This document shows, one piece after another, positions 16,563 to 27,079 of a DNA stretch of 64,000 bases. The first letter of the stretch is position 1. Each line of letters starts with the position of its first letter. The notes beneath the pieces are model-generated. The model was not told the origin of the DNA. It ran no database searches and saw nothing but the letters and a program-made list of their open reading frames with translations. The position numbers were made by a program, and so were the translations under genes. The DNA comes from BD2-11 sp965115885 (GTDB lineage: Bacteria > Gemmatimonadota > Gemmatimonadetes > Longimicrobiales > Gaopeijiaceae): assembly GCA_965115885.1 (NCBI GenBank), contig OZ220479.1, positions 744,001-808,000 of the forward strand, written 5' to 3'.

Positions 16563-18049
16563 GCTCGTTCGGTCTCGCGTCCGCGTCCGCCGCGCGCGCG
16601 GCCTCCTCCTCCGAGCCCTCGACGGCCCCGGACCTCCTCACTCTTGGGGAGTTCCACTCCTTCCGGGCGGAGGGCGCCGCTTTTCTCTACCTCGTGCCGA
16701 GCGCGGCCATTTTCCGCTTGGACGCCCTCTCGCTGGCGGTCCTCAAGGTTCTCGAAGCCGCCGACCGCACGCCCGCCGAGCTGGCGCGGCGGCTCGAGGA
16801 CCGTTTCCCCGCCGGAGAGGTCGCCGACCGCATCGACGAGCTGCTGGGGGTGCGCGCCATCGGCCTCCGGGACACGCCGGCCCCGGCTGTGCCCGACATG
16901 TTGCCGCCCAAGGGCTTTCCGCTGACCACGATGGTCCTGAACGTGACCAGCAAATGCAACTTGGCGTGCACCTACTGCTACGAGTACGGCGACGACCGCA
17001 TCGTCGAGGCCGATTCCAAACCTCGCTACATGGACCTCGAGACCGCCCGTGAGAGCGTCGACTTCATGTTCGAGCAGGGCGGATCGAATCGGCTGGTGCA
17101 TCTCACCTTCTTCGGCGGCGAAACCCTTCTCAACTTCAAGTTGCTCGAGGACACCGTCGCCTACGCCCGCAAACGCGCGCTGGAGGTGGGCAAGGAGGTC
17201 GACTTCAGCCTCACCACCAACGCCACCCTGCTCAAGCCTGTGATCGTCGACTGGCTGGCCGAAAACCGGGTGGGCGTGACCGTTTCCATCGACGGACCCC
17301 GAGAAGTTCAGGACGGCTTGCGCGTCTTCTCCAACGGGATGGGCAGCTACGACGTCGTTCTGCCCAGGATCAAGGATCTGCTGGCCCGCCACCGCACTCG
17401 CCCCATCGGCGCGCGCGTGACCCTCACCAGCCGGAACTTGGACGTGAAGCGCATTTTCCGGCACCTGACCGAAGAGATCGGCTTCTGGGAGGTCGGCTTC
17501 GCGCCGGTCACCAGCTCGTCGTGCCGCGACTTCTCCATCTCGGACGCGGGCTACGACAGGATGCTCGGACAGTTCGAGGAACTCGCCCACGACTTCCTCG
17601 ATCACGCCTGCGCCGACCGCCATCACGGATTCTCCAACGTGAAGGACACCCTGGAGGAGATCCACAAAGGCGTGAGCAAGGCGTACCCCTGCGGCGCCGG
17701 CCTCGGGCTGATGGGCGTGGCGACGGACGGCGACGTGGCGCTCTGTCACCGCTTCGCCGGCTCCGACGAGCACAGGATCGGGTCGGTGTCGGAGGGCGTC
17801 GACGTCGACGTGCAGTACGACTATCTGAAGAAGCACCACATCAACGGCAAGACCGACTGCCGCACCTGCTGGGCCCGTCCCATCTGCGCCGGGGGATGCT
17901 ATCACGAGGCCCACACCCGGTACGGCACCACGGCGACCCCGAACCTCCATTTCTGCGAGTGGGTTCGAAGCTGGACCGATACCTGTCTGCGCGTCTACGG
18001 AGCCATCTCGGAGCGCAATCCCGGGTTTCTGGCGCGTTTCGACGCATGA
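16559..18049 (+). CDS. qhpD: QhpD radical SAM/SPASM enzyme forming thioether cross-links in QhpC
   Basis: A 496-residue radical SAM maturase. The SAM [4Fe-4S] motif CNLACTYC is at Cys133, Cys137 and Cys140. FFGGETLLN and TTNATLL follow as in the SAM-binding barrel. The C-terminal SPASM region is Cys-rich (YPCGAG, ALCHRF, DCRTCWARPICAGGCYHE, HFCEW) and would hold auxiliary clusters. In the known system this enzyme joins three QhpC cysteines to Asp or Glu methylene carbons before export. The N-terminal 110 residues form a PqqD-like peptide-recognition region (FLYLVPSAAIFRLDALS). The start overlaps the qhpA stop and follows GGAGGGTGG. The substrate gene qhpC begins 40 bp downstream. Confidence 0.93.
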   Translation: MSSFGLASASAARAASSSEPSTAPDLLTLGEFHSFRAEGAAFLYLVPSAAIFRLDALSLAVLKVLEAADRTPAELARRLEDRFPAGEVADRIDELLGVRAIGLRDTPAPAVPDMLPPKGFPLTTMVLNVTSKCNLACTYCYEYGDDRIVEADSKPRYMDLETARESVDFMFEQGGSNRLVHLTFFGGETLLNFKLLEDTVAYARKRALEVGKEVDFSLTTNATLLKPVIVDWLAENRVGVTVSIDGPREVQDGLRVFSNGMGSYDVVLPRIKDLLARHRTRPIGARVTLTSRNLDVKRIFRHLTEEIGFWEVGFAPVTSSSCRDFSISDAGYDRMLGQFEELAHDFLDHACADRHHGFSNVKDTLEEIHKGVSKAYPCGAGLGLMGVATDGDVALCHRFAGSDEHRIGSVSEGVDVDVQYDYLKKHHINGKTDCRTCWARPICAGGCYHEAHTRYGTTATPNLHFCEWVRSWTDTCLRVYGAISERNPGFLARFDA

Positions 18050-18089
18050 GCCGGTTCCTCGCGACCGCGTCCACAAAGGAGGGAGAGCG

Positions 18090-18494
18090 TTGGGACACTT
18101 GAAACCGATCAACCGCAAAGCGGACCGGATGGTGGCCCATCTGGCGAATCGGGGCGACGCGCCCCAAGCCGAGCGGATGGCGGGTCCGGTGGAAGGCGGT
18201 TCCGGAGAAGACGGCGAGGACGTCGTCGCGCTCGGAGGACGCCTCCCCGAGGTGCCCGAGATCCCGCACATCCCGCTGGGGTGCTCGCTGGTCTTCGCGC
18301 CCGGCTGGGAGGTGGACGAGGCGGGCGGCACCGCCGGACTCTGCCAGCCGGTGGAGCGCGATCTTTTCGACTGCCATCTGGCGTGCTTCTGGCCCGCCCA
18401 TGTCCCGGACCAGCTGAACCACAGCCCGGACTGGACCGGCAAATGCGCGGCGGCGCAGAACGACTGGCGCAAGCTCGAGACGATCTTCCCGTAG
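18090..18494 (+). CDS. qhpC: QhpC precursor: small catalytic subunit carrying cysteine tryptophylquinone
   Basis: A 134-residue ribosomally made, modified peptide. From the TTG at 18090 (strong AAAGGAGG upstream) it has a leader of about 58 residues (starting GHLKPINRKADRM). The core then has Cys65, Glu74, Cys85, Asp91, Cys95, Cys99, Trp101 and Asp107. In the Paracoccus enzyme the cross-links are Cys7-Glu16, Cys27-Asp33, Cys41-Asp49 and Cys37-Trp43. All four spacings (9, 6, 8 and 6) are reproduced exactly with an offset of 58. The leader is about twice as long as the roughly 28 residues of the studied protein and contains an acidic, Gly-rich insert. An extra Cys119 (TGKCAA) has no partner in the known structure. 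The core ends with NDWRKLETIFP as in the family. Confidence 0.93.
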   Translation: MGHLKPINRKADRMVAHLANRGDAPQAERMAGPVEGGSGEDGEDVVALGGRLPEVPEIPHIPLGCSLVFAPGWEVDEAGGTAGLCQPVERDLFDCHLACFWPAHVPDQLNHSPDWTGKCAAAQNDWRKLETIFP

Positions 18495-18601
18495 GCGAGT
18501 GCACGCCTCCTTTCCCGGTGCGGCGAGGTTCTCGGGCGAGTTGTCGTGCGCCCCCGAAGGCCCCCGCGCGCTCATCCCTTCCTCGGACGGAACCTGACGA
18601 A

Positions 18602-19738
18602 ATGGCAGACGCGTCTCTCAGGACGTCACCCCCGGCGCGGGCCGCGCTCGCGGCCGCGTTGCTTTGCGGCACGGCCGCGGCGGCCCTGACCGCCCAAGAG
18701 GTCCGCTCCGGGGGCGCCGGCACCATCTACATGGGGGCCTACGACAAGTCCGTCTACGTCATCGACGAGGCGACGCTCGAGGTCGCGGAGCGCATCCCGG
18801 TCACGACCGGCATCCCCAACCTGATGCAACTCTCCCCGGACAACCGGATCCTTTACGTGCGCGACGCCGCCATGGAGCACATCGAGGTGATCGATCTCGT
18901 CGAGAGGCGCTCGGTCGACTCCTTCACCCTGAGCGGGGGCAACACCCGGGTGCGCATCCGTTCGATGGCGGTGGATCCGCGCGGAAGGTACGCTCTGCTC
19001 GGCGCGCGCGGCTACACCAAGTTGCTCGACCGCTTCGAAATCGGGGACTTCTCGATCCTGCGCGTCGACCTCGACTCGCACGAGGTGACCGACACCATCC
19101 CCTCGCCGGTGGGCGAGCAGCGACGGGGCGCGAACCTCATGTTCTCGCCCGACGGCGGCCTGCTCTACTTCTTCGACCGCGACATCATCGCCGTGGAGAC
19201 CGAGAACTTCACCGAGGTCGACCGCTGGGAGTTGTCGCAACCGCTGGAGGAGGGGCTCGGACGCATGAGCCTGAGCTTCCAGCCGAGCCCCTACGACGAC
19301 GAGGGCGTCTTCACTAACCTCTTCCGGATGACGGATCCCGTTCAGGGTCGGCGGATGATGGGCGTCGCGCGCGTGAACTTGGCGGAACAGGAGGTCGACT
19401 TCTACACCCTCGGACCCAGCGAACCGGTGAGTTTCGCGCTGGCGCCGGGAGGCCGCAAGGCGTACGGCCTGCGCTCCGAAATCGGCTCCTATCAATTCTG
19501 GACCTTCGATCTGGAGGGGCGCCGGGTCGAGAGCCGGGTCGAGTTCCCGGGGCGTCCGCGCATGTCGCTTCTACCGAGTTCCAACGGCGAGTTGCTCTAC
19601 GTCTACAACGCGGGCAACACCATCGACGTCTACGACGCCGCCACCCACGAATTGTTGCGCACGGTGTGGCTCGACGCCGACATGACGCGCTTCCTGCTGG
19701 TGCCCGGGAGCGCGCCTGCGGACGGCGGCGGTTTCTAG
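18602..19738 (+). CDS. qhpB: Quinohemoprotein amine dehydrogenase, beta-propeller subunit
   Basis: A 378-residue periplasmic seven-bladed propeller subunit that packs against the quinone subunit and shapes the active site. It has a signal peptide (residues 1-33, ending AALTA|QE) and repeated YVTN-type strands (IYMGAYDKSVYVIDEATLEV, NRILYVRDAAMEHIEVIDL, LLYVYNAGNTIDVYDAATHE). The C-terminus is short after the last blade. It follows qhpC by about 107 bp, giving the A-D-C-B order known for these loci. Only the position and propeller repeats support the subunit name, but both agree. Confidence 0.9.
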   Translation: MADASLRTSPPARAALAAALLCGTAAAALTAQEVRSGGAGTIYMGAYDKSVYVIDEATLEVAERIPVTTGIPNLMQLSPDNRILYVRDAAMEHIEVIDLVERRSVDSFTLSGGNTRVRIRSMAVDPRGRYALLGARGYTKLLDRFEIGDFSILRVDLDSHEVTDTIPSPVGEQRRGANLMFSPDGGLLYFFDRDIIAVETENFTEVDRWELSQPLEEGLGRMSLSFQPSPYDDEGVFTNLFRMTDPVQGRRMMGVARVNLAEQEVDFYTLGPSEPVSFALAPGGRKAYGLRSEIGSYQFWTFDLEGRRVESRVEFPGRPRMSLLPSSNGELLYVYNAGNTIDVYDAATHELLRTVWLDADMTRFLLVPGSAPADGGGF

Positions 19739-19829
19739 TAGGGTCGACGTTTCCGGGCGCTCCCCGGATTCCGCTGTCCGGGCGTCGGATGACGGACCGT
19801 CCCCGCAGGCGGAACGCCCGCCTTCCGCC

Positions 19830-21584
19830 GTGCCCGTGAGGCTTCCTTCCCGAGCGTTGCCCGGCCGCGAAGTGCGCTGGGCCCTGGGCTTCGTCCGCCC
19901 CCACGCGAAGTGGCTGGTCCTGGTCCTCGCGCTGAGTCTGGCGGGCACCGCCCTCTCGCTCTGCGTCCCCTATCTCTCCAAGGATCTGGTGGACACCGCC
20001 CTGCTGGGACGGGACGCCGCCGCGCTCACCCGCGTCGTGGCGCTGTTTTCGGGAATCACGGTGCTTTCCTTCGGGCTCAACGTGGTCGCGGGGATGCGCT
20101 ACACGCGCACCTCGGCCGACATTCTCTTCGACATGCGCCTCGCGCTCTACCGGCACCTGCAACGGCTCTCGCCCCGCTTCTACGCGCGCACCCCGATCGG
20201 CGACATCGTGTCGCGCATCAACAACGACGTCGGCGAGATCCAGCGCGTCGTCTCCGAGAGCCTGCTCGCGTGGCTCGGCCACGGCGCGTATCTGCTGGGG
20301 ACGGTGGGCGTCCTGGTCTGGCTGGATGCGCGGCTCTTCCTGGCGAGCTTGACGGTTCTGCCGCCCTGTCTGTGGGCGCTGGCGCGCTATCGGAGGCGCC
20401 TCGAGGACGTCACCGCCGAGTTGCGGGAACGAAGCGCGGAAATCGGCAGCTTCCTGATCGAGACCGTTCTCGGGATCAAGCTCACCGTGGCGTCGAACGC
20501 GCAGCGCCGGGAGCGGAGGCGGTTTCGGGCCAAGAACGACGCCTTCGTCCGCACGCTCTTGTCGATGCGGTTGCTGACCTACCTAGCCGGGGGGCTGCCC
20601 GGGCTCATCCTGGCGGGCGGGACGGCGATCATTTTCCTCTACGGGGGACAGAGGGTGATCGCCGAGGCGATCACGATGGGGACGTTCGTCGCCTTCATGG
20701 CGTACCAAATGCGGTTGTTGGGACCGATCCAAGGGCTGATGGGTCTGTACGCGAGCCTTGCCGGCGCGCGCGTGTCGCTTGGGCGCGTGCATGCGATTCT
20801 GGACACTCCGGTGCGGGTGCGCGATCCGGCGCGGCCGGTGCGCGCGGAGGGGCTGACGGGGGAGGTGCGGCTGGAGGGCGTGAGCTTCTCGTTCGGGCGC
20901 GGAGAGCCGGTGCTGGACGGGGTCGATCTGACGGTGCGCGAAGGGGAGGTGGTGGCGGTGGTGGGCGCGAGCGGGAGCGGCAAGTCCACCATCGTGGACC
21001 TGCTGTCGCGGCAGCTCGATCCGGATTCCGGTCGGATCCTTCTGGGCGGCCGCGATCTGCGCTCGCTGCGCCTCGACGATGTGCGCTCGGCCGTGGTGCC
21101 GGTGGAGCAGACTCCGTTTCTGTTCACCGCCACCGTCGCCGAGAACATCCGCTACGGGCGCCCGAGCGCGTCGGACGAAGAGGTGGCTGTCGCAGCGTGC
21201 GCGGTGGGACTGGACGCTTTCCTCGCCGATCTGCCGGACGGATTGGAGACCCGGACGGGCGAGCGGGGAGGGGAGCTTTCGGCGGGACAACGCCAGCGGA
21301 TCGCGGTCGCGCGCGCCTTCCTGGCCGACCCCCGGGTGCTGGTGCTCGACGAGCCCACCTCGTCGCTCGATCCGGCTTCGGAGCGCGCGCTCGTGGAGGG
21401 CTATCGGGCGGCGATGCGGGGCCGCACGACCATTCTGGTTTCGCACCGGCTCGCGCTCGCCCGGCGGGCCGACCGGGTGGTGGTGCTGAAGCGCGGCCGC
21501 ATCGTGGAGGAGGGCCCGGCCGCTCGGTTGCTGGAGCGGCGCGGCACGTTTTTTCGGCTGTTCGCGGGCGAGGAGGTTCGGTAG
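19830..21584 (+). CDS. qhpF: QhpF-like ABC exporter (fused membrane and ATPase domains)
   Basis: A 584-residue half transporter. Six membrane helices lie in residues about 25-320, then the ATPase domain has Walker A GASGSGKST (about 379), signature LSAGQRQR and Walker B VLVLDEPTSSLD. In qhp loci an exporter of this type is required to move cross-linked QhpC to the periplasm. It starts at GTG 19830, with a second GTG at 19836 equally possible. It is about 90 bp after qhpB and just before the protease gene qhpE. An unrelated lipid or drug exporter is possible by sequence, but the locus makes QhpC the probable cargo. Confidence 0.85.
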   Translation: MPVRLPSRALPGREVRWALGFVRPHAKWLVLVLALSLAGTALSLCVPYLSKDLVDTALLGRDAAALTRVVALFSGITVLSFGLNVVAGMRYTRTSADILFDMRLALYRHLQRLSPRFYARTPIGDIVSRINNDVGEIQRVVSESLLAWLGHGAYLLGTVGVLVWLDARLFLASLTVLPPCLWALARYRRRLEDVTAELRERSAEIGSFLIETVLGIKLTVASNAQRRERRRFRAKNDAFVRTLLSMRLLTYLAGGLPGLILAGGTAIIFLYGGQRVIAEAITMGTFVAFMAYQMRLLGPIQGLMGLYASLAGARVSLGRVHAILDTPVRVRDPARPVRAEGLTGEVRLEGVSFSFGRGEPVLDGVDLTVREGEVVAVVGASGSGKSTIVDLLSRQLDPDSGRILLGGRDLRSLRLDDVRSAVVPVEQTPFLFTATVAENIRYGRPSASDEEVAVAACAVGLDAFLADLPDGLETRTGERGGELSAGQRQRIAVARAFLADPRVLVLDEPTSSLDPASERALVEGYRAAMRGRTTILVSHRLALARRADRVVVLKRGRIVEEGPAARLLERRGTFFRLFAGEEVR

Positions 21585-22451
21585 CGGTCGGGCTCCGAGG
21601 TCGGGTTCGTCGCCCGGCTGGCCGGTTCCTCCACGCCCGTGCCGAAGCACGACTTCGAACGCGTCGCGACTCGCGTTCTTGGCCCGCTCTGCCGTCACGG
21701 CTTGCATCGATAAAGGACCGGATACCGTGTCTCGAAGAGAACTCCGCGAGCTTCGGCTGGACGACCCCGCTATGTCCGGCCTCCGGGCCAGAGGCGTTCG
21801 CATCGCCGTGGTGGACAGCGGGGTCCACGCCATGCATCCCCATGTGGGTGGGGTCGCGGGTGGGGTGGCGATCGGGCGGGACGGGGCGGCGACCGGCGAC
21901 CACCTCGACCGGCTTGGCCACGGGACGGCCGTAGCCGCGGTCGTCAAGGAGAAAGCGCCGGAGGCGGAGTTGCTTGCCGTGAGGGTGTTCCACGACCGGC
22001 TCGCAACCAGCTGCGACGCCTTGGTGCGGGCCGTCGAGTGGGCGGCGGAGCATCGGGCGCGGCTCGTCAATCTCAGCCTGGGCACCGCGAATCCGGCGCA
22101 CGAAGCGAGGCTCGCCGAGGCGGTGGCACGGGCGACGCGGGAAGGCGCGCTCGTGGTTGCGGCACGGGAGAGCGACGGCGTGCGCTGGCTCCCGGGTTCG
22201 CTCCCCGGAGCGGTCGGCGTGTTGCTGGAGTGGGACTGTCCCCGGCATGCGTTGCGCCTGGAGTCCCGTCCCGAAGGGACTCCGGCGTTCCTCGCGTCCG
22301 GGTTTCCGCGTCCGATCCCCGGGGTCTCCCCCGCGCGCAATCTGGCGGGCGTGAGCTTCGCGGTCGCCAACGCGACCGGCGTGCTGGCGAGGTTGCTGGA
22401 AAGGGAACCCGGCGTGCGCGACGCTGCCGGGCTCATCGAGCTGGCGCGCCG

Positions 22452-23774
<1,323 letters not shown>

Positions 23775-23849
23775 GGAGCGGCCTGGGCCCAGGTTCCGTT
23801 TCGTTTCGATCCCGCAAAATACGGCTCCGGTGCGGGAGGGCGACCCGTC

Positions 23850-24965
23850 GGCGCTGCACTTGCTTCGTCTCCGGATGATCTCGGGCCTTGGGAGGCGGCG
23901 TCCTCGGGCGTCGTGTCCGGTTTCGAACTCGGCCAACGTCAGACGTAGGCTCCCGCAGGCCGCACCTCCGCGCGGTTGCACAGCAACGCAGCGTGTGGGT
24001 CGGGGTCTCGCTGCCACTACCCCGGCGGAGGCGGCCGGGTGCTCTCGTCGTTCGCTTCCCGTGCGCGCCGAACGGCCGCCCGGGCGGCCTCCAAGTCGGT
24101 CGCCTCCATGCCAGAGCTCTTCCCAGAGTTCTTCAAGCGACTCGAGGGTGGCGTCCGGCTTGAGGAAGCGCTCGGCGTCGGGCAACGACTTGAACTTTTC
24201 GGAAAATGACCTGCGCCTCGTTGCCGGTAGCGCCGCTTGACCCGGCCGTTGGCGCCAACGACCTCGGTGACGAAGAAGCAGGGCCTGTGGAAGTCGAGGA
24301 AGACGGAACTGGGTCTGCTCGTCGACGACGTAGACGCCCTTCTCGCCGTGGCGGTCGTCCAAGTGCACGGTGTCGACGCGCAGGTGGCCGGGCTTGCCGT
24401 CGGGTTGCGGCGAGCGGCGATGGATACGGGCGTGGCCTTGGCGCCTCGGCAGGCGACCCGTCCGGTACGGTAGGCGCGGCGCTTGCGGATGTCGTGGATG
24501 TGGCCGTTGGAGATGTCGGCGGGGCGCTCGAAGCGTGCGTCTCCGTAGACGTGGAACATGCGCCACGGCAAGACCTTGGTGGCGGGTCCGGAGAGATGGC
24601 CGTAGGCTTCGTCGACCTCGGCGAGCAAGGCGATGTCGCGGTTGGTGTAGCGGCGTTTGGAAGGCGTTGGCGGGCGGCTTGCCACGGCGGTCGCGGATGT
24701 GGCCGGTCTTGCGGCGTTGGGCGAGAAGGCGGGTGACCTGGGCTCGGGAGAAGCCGGTCGTCTTCTCGATGTAGCGCTTGACCAAGCTCTTGCCGGGCCT
24801 CTGAAAGTCGTGGTGGTATTTGAACTCGACCAGCGCCCGGCTGATGAGGCGGTAGGCTTCGGCGCGGTCGCCGACCGCCACGGTGTCCGCGGAAGCGATG
24901 CCGTTCGGGAGGTCGCGGATTCGGTCGAGGGTGCGGATCCGTTCGGTGCCGAGCGACACGATCAT
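23850..24965 (-). pseudogene. Degenerate integrase-core (DDE) transposase
   Basis: Recognisable transposase sequence is spread over two reading frames. About 24965-24653 encodes AEAYRLISRALVEFKYH and KSLVKRYIEKTTGFSRAQV. The next part, to about 24405, is in another frame (YTNRDIALLAEVDEAYGHLS, ARFERPADISNGHIHDIRK). Then the first frame returns (PGHLRVDTVHLDDRHGEKGV) before switching again (VTEVVGANGRVKRR). At least three frameshifts are needed, and the later catalytic acidic residues are missing, so it is dead. The 5' end, with about 50 bp upstream, recurs inverted at 29820-30018. Confidence 0.8.
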
Positions 24966-25012
24966 GCTCCATGATCGCAGCGCCTCGGATCGGGGCTCGA
25001 CTCCCGTTGGAA
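24800..25012 (-). repeat. Inverted-repeat partner A: 5' end of the degenerate transposase element
   Basis: Read on the - strand, this stretch (AAGGCGGTTTCCAACGGGAG onward, through the transposase start and its first 50 codons) matches 29820-30018 on the + strand with scattered substitutions and small indels. The two copies face each other across about 4.8 kb. Neither has an intact transposase. Confidence 0.75.
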
Positions 25013-25150
25013 ACCGCCTTCTCGTTCGGGCTCACTTGCCGTTGGACAAGACTCTGCGTGGACGAAACTCCGTTTCGCCGGTATCTTGGCACAGGACATC
25101 TGCCACGCAGTCGGATTCCGAACATCGACACGGAAAGCGCGGAGGAACGC

Positions 25151-25975
25151 ATGGTGCGTCAGCCCTCGTCCCCGAAGGCATTCGCCGTCGGCCTCGCGAT
25201 CATCTGCTTCGCCGGTCAGTACGCTTGCCAAGCGGACGCGCCGAGTCGAGCGGACGCGGAGGGGCGAATGGATGCGGAACGCCAGCAGGGCACGGAGAGC
25301 GACGAGGTTCGTTGGAGTTACGAAGGCGCCACCGGACCTGACCGGTGGGGCGCGTTGAATCCGTCCTTCGCGGTCTGCGACAGCGGTCTGCAACAGTCTC
25401 CGATCGACTTGGCCGGCGCGGTTCCGGCGGGCGGCGGCGGCCTAGAGATCCGGTGGCGGCCCACGGACGGGCGGGCGGTGGACAACGGGCACACCGTCCA
25501 AGTCGATGTGGACGCCGGAAGCTCGATCCTCCTCGAAGGGCGACAGTTCTCGCTCCTGCAGTTTCACTTCCATCTTCCGAGCGAGCACACGGTCGAGGGA
25601 GAGAGCTACCCGATGGAGGTGCACTTCGTGCATCAGGCCGAGGAAGGCGACCTCGCGGTGATCGGGGTCTTCATGGATGCCGTCGGGGACGCCCATGCGG
25701 TTCTCCAAGCCGTATGGGACGCTGTGGCGGGCGGCGGGACGTCCGCGGCGCCGATGGCTGGTGTAGATCCGACCGCTTTTCTGCCCGAAGGGCGCGGCTA
25801 CTTCCGATATGCCGGTTCCCTGACCACGCCGCCTTGCTCGGAGGTGGTCAGTTGGGTGGTGATGACCGAGGCGATCACCGTCTCGCAGGCACAGGTCGAC
25901 GCCTTCGCGGCCCTGTATCCGATGAACGCGCGTCCGGTCCAGCCGCTCCACCGGCGGTTCGTGCTTCTGAAATAG
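25151..25975 (+). CDS. Exported alpha-type carbonic anhydrase
   Basis: A 274-residue zinc enzyme interconverting CO2 and bicarbonate, placed in the periplasm by its N-terminal hydrophobic segment (AFAVGLAIICFAGQYAC). The Cys at the end of that segment could be a lipidation site. The alpha-class fold is clear: RWSYEGATGPDRWGAL, QSPIDL, then LQFHFHLPSEHTVEG with two zinc histidines and MEVHFVH with the third. LTTPPCSEVVSWVV holds the substrate-pocket Thr, and the Cys here can pair with the Cys in FAVCDSG. The start ATG 25151 follows GGAGGAACGC. It sits immediately beside the transposase remnant, so its own promoter may include IS-derived sequence. Confidence 0.92.
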   Translation: MVRQPSSPKAFAVGLAIICFAGQYACQADAPSRADAEGRMDAERQQGTESDEVRWSYEGATGPDRWGALNPSFAVCDSGLQQSPIDLAGAVPAGGGGLEIRWRPTDGRAVDNGHTVQVDVDAGSSILLEGRQFSLLQFHFHLPSEHTVEGESYPMEVHFVHQAEEGDLAVIGVFMDAVGDAHAVLQAVWDAVAGGGTSAAPMAGVDPTAFLPEGRGYFRYAGSLTTPPCSEVVSWVVMTEAITVSQAQVDAFAALYPMNARPVQPLHRRFVLLK

Positions 25976-26004
25976 AACTGGCGCACGCTTCGAGAGACGC
26001 GCCG

Positions 26005-26595
26005 GTGGGCGGCGTCCGCCGCATTCCCGTGGTCGGGGTCATGGGGTCCGGCACCGTCAGGCACGCCAGTCTCGCCGAGCCGCTGGGACGCGCCTTGGCG
26101 CGGATGGGCGTCCATCTGCTGACCGGAGGCGGGCGCGGGGTCATGGAAGTCGCATCCAAGGCGTTCCACGAGGTGTCCGGACGCGCGGGGCTGGTCGTCG
26201 GCGTACTCCCCGCAAGGGACATCGGCCCGGGCGAGCCCCCCGGCTATCCCAACCCCTGGGTCGAGCTCCCCATCCGCACCCACCTGAGCGCCCGCGGGGA
26301 GGACGGCTCGGGGTTCCGCTCCCGCAACCCGGTCAACGTTCTGTCGTCGGATGTCGTCGTCGCCCTTCCGGGCTCCGGGGGAACGGCCTCCGAGGTCGAG
26401 TTGGCGATCCGCTTCGGTCGCCCGCTCATCCTGCTGGGCGATGTCGAGCGGGCTGCGAGCCTGCCGGGATCCGTGCCGGCGACCGAAGACGTGGAGGAGG
26501 CCCTGGTGCTGGTGCGGCGCGCTCTGAGCGAAGTCGACCGGCTCCGCACGCTCTGCGGAGCCGGTCGGGGGAAATGCGCCGACGGGGACGCGTAA
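26005..26595 (+). CDS. LOG-family/TIGR00725-like putative nucleotide-binding protein
   Basis: A 196-residue Rossmann-like protein. IPVVGVMGSG, LLTGGGRGVMEVASKAF and VVALPGSGGTASEVELA correspond to the lysine decarboxylase-like/LOG superfamily, whose characterised members are nucleoside 5'-monophosphate phosphoribohydrolases. The classic PGGxGTxxE motif is present in a variant form (PGSGGTASEVE). It begins at GTG 26005 with a weak ribosome binding site, 29 bp after the carbonic anhydrase gene, so the two may be co-transcribed. The substrate is unknown. Confidence 0.75.
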   Translation: MGGVRRIPVVGVMGSGTVRHASLAEPLGRALARMGVHLLTGGGRGVMEVASKAFHEVSGRAGLVVGVLPARDIGPGEPPGYPNPWVELPIRTHLSARGEDGSGFRSRNPVNVLSSDVVVALPGSGGTASEVELAIRFGRPLILLGDVERAASLPGSVPATEDVEEALVLVRRALSEVDRLRTLCGAGRGKCADGDA

Positions 26596-26607
26596 ACTAT
26601 CTCCGGG

Positions 26608-27066
26608 CTACAGGTCGCCGGTTGCGATCCTCGCCACGAACACGATCACGATCATGATCACCGGCACCACGAACGAGAGTCCCACCGCCAGCGTCAGGCC
26701 GGCCCGAAAGAGCGCCGGACCCGCCGGAAGCAGGCCGCGCCCCCAAATTTTGTGCAGGAACGATTCGACCACCCACCCCAGCGTGTAGCAGACGTTCGCC
26801 AGGATCATGAAAGGCAAGCCCGGCACCGCGACCGCCCGGAGCACTTCCAACGGCGGGTTCAGCGTCAGCAACGCCATGGCGACCGTCCCCATGCCGCATC
26901 CCGCGAGCACCGCGTTGTAGCCCAGACGGCGCTTCTCCCACCATTTGACGATCTGGCCGACCGTGCGTCCGGCTGGCGCGGGATACAGAAAACGGACCAG
27001 CGCGGATTCCCGGCCGGGCTCCCGGGTGGAGAACTCCTCGAGGTCCGTCGACTCGGATGCGAACAC
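26608..27066 (-). CDS. Membrane protein of unknown function, downstream of TonB receptor
   Basis: A 152-residue protein with three likely membrane helices (about residues 55-70, 79-101 and 118-146) after a hydrophilic N-terminus. I do not recognise the family. It follows the TonB-dependent receptor gene by 13 bp on the same strand, so it is probably the last gene of a three-gene operon (lipoprotein, receptor, membrane protein) and may help with uptake of the receptor's ligand. Confidence 0.7.
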   Translation of the reverse strand: MFASESTDLEEFSTREPGRESALVRFLYPAPAGRTVGQIVKWWEKRRLGYNAVLAGCGMGTVAMALLTLNPPLEVLRAVAVPGLPFMILANVCYTLGWVVESFLHKIWGRGLLPAGPALFRAGLTLAVGLSFVVPVIMIVIVFVARIATGDL

Positions 27067-27079
27067 AGGCGTGGCGGCG

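Noticed and set aside
25345..26004. N-terminal extension of the LOG-like protein across the carbonic anhydrase gene
   Set aside because: It is out of frame with the clearly conserved carbonic anhydrase and is Arg/Gly-rich. The GTG at 26005 gives the normal length.
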